The notes under the pieces were generated by a model, which ran no database searches, was not told the DNA's origin, and saw only the letters and a list, made by a program, of their open reading frames with translations. This document shows positions 61,529-64,000 of a stretch of 64,000 nucleotides of DNA, piece after piece (within the stretch, counting starts at the first letter, position 1; every line of letters starts with the position of its first letter). Both the position numbers and the translations under genes were made by a program. The DNA comes from a bacterium (GTDB lineage: Bacteria > Bacteroidota > Ignavibacteria > Ignavibacteriales > Ignavibacteriaceae): assembly GCA_016716565.1 (NCBI GenBank), contig JADJWC010000001.1, forward strand, positions 1,461,403 to 1,525,402. The letters are read 5' to 3'.

Positions 61529-62986
61529 ATGGCATTAGACTATATATTAATAAGTGCTGCACTTCTGATTATTCTTAGTATTGTTTTTGCAAAGGTTTTT
61601 GATAACCTGGGCCTGCCAACACTTATCCTGTTTCTTGCACTTGGAATGCTCGCCGGCTCAGAAGGAATCGGGGGAATTTATTTTGACGATGCCAACCTAG
61701 CACGATCCATCGGAATCATCGCTCTGATTTTTATTTTGTTTTCCGGAGGATTGGACACCAGCATTCAGGATGTCAAACCAGTCAGGTTTCAGGCAATAAG
61801 CCTGGCTACAATTGGAGTGTTTGCATCGGCAATATTGGTTGGTATAGCAGCATCGTTTCTGCTCGAAATAGATTTAAAATATGGATTACTGCTCGGTGCA
61901 ATAATTTCATCCACTGATGCTGCCGCAGTTTTCAATGTGCTGAGGTCGAAGAATGTAAGTCTTAAGAAAAATCTTAAACCTGTACTCGAACTCGAGTCAG
62001 GAAGCAACGATCCGATGGCAATTTTTCTGACCATCGGGATTATTGAATTAATACTTGAACCAACAACTGGCTTCTGGAGTTTGTTGTGGCTGTTCGTAAT
62101 GCAATTTGGCATTGGGATTATTCTTGGTCTGGTAATGGGCTGGGCTATAGTTTTCCTGATAAATAAAATCAAATTTTCTTATGAAGGAATTTACCCGGTA
62201 TTATTTTTAGCTCTGGCAGGACTAATATATGCGGCAACAAATTTAATTGGCGGAAGCGGATTCCTTGCAGTTTATCTTGCCGGAATAATAATCGGTAATA
62301 AAGAGTTTGTTCACAAAAAAAGTTTAAAACGTTTTTTTGACGGAATGGCGTGGCTCTCTCAAATAGGAATGTTCCTTACACTCGGACTGCTGATATTTCC
62401 TTCAGAATTGTTGTCTGTTACAGGCATCGGATTGATACTATCTGCAGTGTTGATGTTTGTGGCCAGACCGGTTGCGGTTTTTATTAGTTTACTTTTTTCA
62501 AAGGTGAATGTAAAAGAAAAGTTATTTATTTCCTGGGTTGGATTGAGAGGTGCAGTTCCCGTAATTCTGGCTACTTTTCCTCTGCTTGCAGGAGTTGCTT
62601 ACGCCGATTTAATTTTCAGTATCGTATTCTTCATTGTTTTGACTTCAGCTTTACTGCAGGGATGGAGTTTAACTTATGTTGCAAAGGTATTAAAGGTTGA
62701 TACTCCATTAATTAAAAAAGTTAGATCGCCCATTGAGTTTGAATCAAAACCCGGTGATGAAAACGACCTTTATGATTTTATTATTAGTGACAATTCGCCA
62801 TTGGTTGGAAAATCAATAGTTGAACTAGGTCTGCCTGCAGAAAGTTTAATTGTGATGATTAACCGAAATGAACAGTATGTCGTTCCAACCGGCGGGACAA
62901 TAATTGAGCAGGGTGATATACTGCTGGTTCTTTCAAACAAAAAAACAATCGAAGAAGTAAAGAAAAAAATAGACGTCCGCAGTTGA
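61529..62986 (+). CDS. CPA1-family cation/proton antiporter, NhaP2-like, with TrkA_C domain
   Basis: 485 residues, about 12 membrane helices followed by a TrkA_C regulatory domain (about 405-480, DLYDFIISDNSPLVGKSIVEL and GTIIEQGDILLVLS). Exchanges potassium or sodium for protons. The ion-site region reads ISSTDAAAVFNVL and LELESGSNDPMAIF; the latter is the ND motif of electroneutral CPA1 exchangers. The TrkA_C tail favours a K+/H+ (NhaP2/CvrA) role. A potassium channel gene follows. Confidence 0.92.
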   Translation: MALDYILISAALLIILSIVFAKVFDNLGLPTLILFLALGMLAGSEGIGGIYFDDANLARSIGIIALIFILFSGGLDTSIQDVKPVRFQAISLATIGVFASAILVGIAASFLLEIDLKYGLLLGAIISSTDAAAVFNVLRSKNVSLKKNLKPVLELESGSNDPMAIFLTIGIIELILEPTTGFWSLLWLFVMQFGIGIILGLVMGWAIVFLINKIKFSYEGIYPVLFLALAGLIYAATNLIGGSGFLAVYLAGIIIGNKEFVHKKSLKRFFDGMAWLSQIGMFLTLGLLIFPSELLSVTGIGLILSAVLMFVARPVAVFISLLFSKVNVKEKLFISWVGLRGAVPVILATFPLLAGVAYADLIFSIVFFIVLTSALLQGWSLTYVAKVLKVDTPLIKKVRSPIEFESKPGDENDLYDFIISDNSPLVGKSIVELGLPAESLIVMINRNEQYVVPTGGTIIEQGDILLVLSNKKTIEEVKKKIDVRS

Positions 62987-63046
62987 TTTAAGAAAGAAAT
63001 AACTTATTTTCTTTAGCACAAACAACTACTTATGTAAAGCGTAAAA

Positions 63047-63697
63047 ATGAAAACTCTAAAAATCATTTCAGAAAATTCTCACATCACTCTTAGTGTTAGT
63101 ATGGTACTTATGATAATTATGCTACCATACTATTCAAATGCACCTTTTAAAGGTTACTTTAATTTTTTATTTCTCACACTCATTCTTCTCTCGGCAATTA
63201 TCACCTTGAAGAAAAGCAGAATCGAATTACGAAAACTTAGCAGAGCCGGTTATCTTGTTATTACAGTAAACTTAATTGTGGCGATTACAGGGAACACAGA
63301 CATTGAACTTATAAATAGAATTTTGTTTATTCTGTTTTTTATCCTTGTTGCGGTTAATTTGCTGATCGAAATCGTAAGGAGCAAAGAAGTTGATAACAGG
63401 GTAATATTCAATGCAGTTGCTGTTTATGTTTTATTTGGTTTTTGCGGAGCTGTTCTTGCGGGAGTAATTGCTTATTTTGAACCGGACGCATTTGCTCTTT
63501 CCGGTAACTTTGAAACCTCGTTTCATGAGTTTCTATACTTCAGTTATATAACAATTACTACGACAGGCTACGGAGATATCCTTCCTCTGACACCGAACGC
63601 AAAGACACTAGCAATTTTTCTGGCATTATTTGGAAACCTTTATCTAACTGTCATTATCGGAATACTAATCGGGAAGTACCTTTCAAAAAAAGATTAA
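63047..63697 (+). CDS. potassium channel family protein with TTTGYGD filter
   Basis: 216 residues with about six hydrophobic segments. The last two flank a P-loop with the K+ selectivity filter TTTGYGD (FSYITITTTGYGDILP). No arginine-rich S4 voltage sensor is seen in the earlier helices, so it is probably a voltage-independent ion channel (Ion_trans_2). Next to a K+/H+ antiporter, it may belong to the same potassium homeostasis group, though 60 bases lie between. Confidence 0.9.
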   Translation: MKTLKIISENSHITLSVSMVLMIIMLPYYSNAPFKGYFNFLFLTLILLSAIITLKKSRIELRKLSRAGYLVITVNLIVAITGNTDIELINRILFILFFILVAVNLLIEIVRSKEVDNRVIFNAVAVYVLFGFCGAVLAGVIAYFEPDAFALSGNFETSFHEFLYFSYITITTTGYGDILPLTPNAKTLAIFLALFGNLYLTVIIGILIGKYLSKKD

Positions 63698-63840
63698 GCC
63701 TTAAATTAGAAAGGCAAGATCGTACAACTACAGCAATTATATTCAGCTAATTCATTTCGCAGCACATTATTCCTGATAAATTCTTATTTTTAATTACCTT
63801 TTGATCTGTGATTGTCATTATTTAGCTAACTTGATCCAAA

Positions 63841-64000
63841 ATGAAGAAACTAATCATAATACTGCTAATATCAACCTGCGTCGGAAGCGTTAGCACTCTT
63901 GCAAATTTTGACAGAGCATATGAAACGAAAAATATTCTGATACTCTTCTCTCTTGTACCAACAACACCAGCTTATAGAACCATTCTCGATGGAATAAGAC
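63841..64000 (+). CDS. start of a secreted or sensor protein (cut by window edge)
   Basis: 53 codons remain open at base 64000. A signal peptide (MKKLIIILLISTCVGSVSTLA) is followed by ETKNILILFSLVPTTPAYRT, a start like that of periplasmic sensor domains of histidine kinases and ABC-type substrate-binding proteins that begin with a VLVLYS-like strand. The full function cannot be told from this part. Confidence 0.65.
   Translation, partial: MKKLIIILLISTCVGSVSTLANFDRAYETKNILILFSLVPTTPAYRTILDGIR

Noticed and set aside
62993..63014. AAAGAAA/TTTCTTT inverted repeat after the antiporter gene
   Set aside because: All-AT/GA stem without a T run; too weak for a terminator.
63699..63716. GCCTT/AAGGC hairpin after the potassium channel gene
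   Set aside because: Only five base pairs and no T tract.
1..64000. CRISPR arrays, insertion sequences, prophage genes
   Set aside because: No spaced direct repeats, transposase motifs or phage genes were found on reading both strands.

Overview
The window is AT-rich chromosomal DNA from a Gram-negative bacterium of the Bacteroidota/Chlorobi/Ignavibacteria assemblage, most likely Ignavibacteriales. This is inferred from protein content. Evidence includes a secreted protein ending in a type IX secretion (T9SS) type A sorting domain with the motif YQNYPNPFNPTT, a TonB-dependent receptor with an N-terminal carboxypeptidase-regulatory-like domain, several lipoproteins, a 31-residue COX24-like basic protein, a meso-DAP-type MurE, and promoter-like TAnnTTTG boxes. 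I see no insertion sequence, prophage, CRISPR array or rRNA. One tRNA (Thr, anticodon CGT) is present.

Layout. 1-3348 (minus): flotillin-like floA, a membrane-anchored charged protein and a UvrD-family helicase cut by the window edge. 3747-6254: clpC. 6380-8266: T9SS-exported beta-helix protein. 8358-13302 (plus): pterin dehydratase, pyrE, M64 peptidase, an RsbU-like phosphatase and an aldehyde dehydrogenase. 13303-17104 (minus): a six-PAS hybrid histidine kinase whose receiver domain is split by a frame change at a run of eight A. 17230-21644 (plus): an apparent operon of truA, an SDR reductase, a DUF2231 protein, an outer-membrane barrel, a crotonase and a possible degenerate polysaccharide deacetylase. 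21652-24283 (minus): two M16 peptidases, one catalytic and one without the zinc motif. 24561-27315: a TonB-dependent receptor broken by a one-base frameshift. 27368-29861 (minus): lepB and an M23 endopeptidase. 29923-36463 (plus): a DASS transporter, DUF4286, lipoproteins, pepF coupled to a CBS-less IMPDH/GMPR protein, and a bacterioferritin-like protein. 36472-39604 (minus): a copper module of copA, copZ and an unusual HMA-AraC fusion regulator.

39797-57818 carries an HU/IHF protein, a zinc-ribbon TPR protein, the 31-residue protein and tRNA-Thr, followed by the complete division and cell-wall (dcw) cluster: mraZ-rsmH-ftsL-ftsI-murE-murF-mraY-murD-ftsW-murG-(unknown)-murC-ftsQ-ftsA-ftsZ. Neighbouring genes from mraZ to ftsA overlap by 1 to 8 bases, so translation is probably coupled along the whole cluster. 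A candidate MraZ operator (three 5-base boxes every 10 bases) lies just upstream. An unassigned two-TM protein with a PH-like tail sits between murG and murC, where it is not expected.

57819-64000 is looser. It has a 43-residue membrane mini-protein behind a hairpin leader, a CPXCG zinc protein, a 463-base gap that may hold a small minus-strand transcription unit, the C-terminal half of a DnaE-like polymerase without its catalytic aspartates, a Gdx/SugE-type exporter, a lipoprotein, an NhaP2-like antiporter, a potassium channel and the start of a secreted protein.

The best candidates for undescribed biology are the murG-murC intercalated membrane protein, the small genes around ftsZ and in the 58.3-58.8 kb gap, the HMA-AraC copper regulator, and the poly-A frame change in the hybrid kinase.
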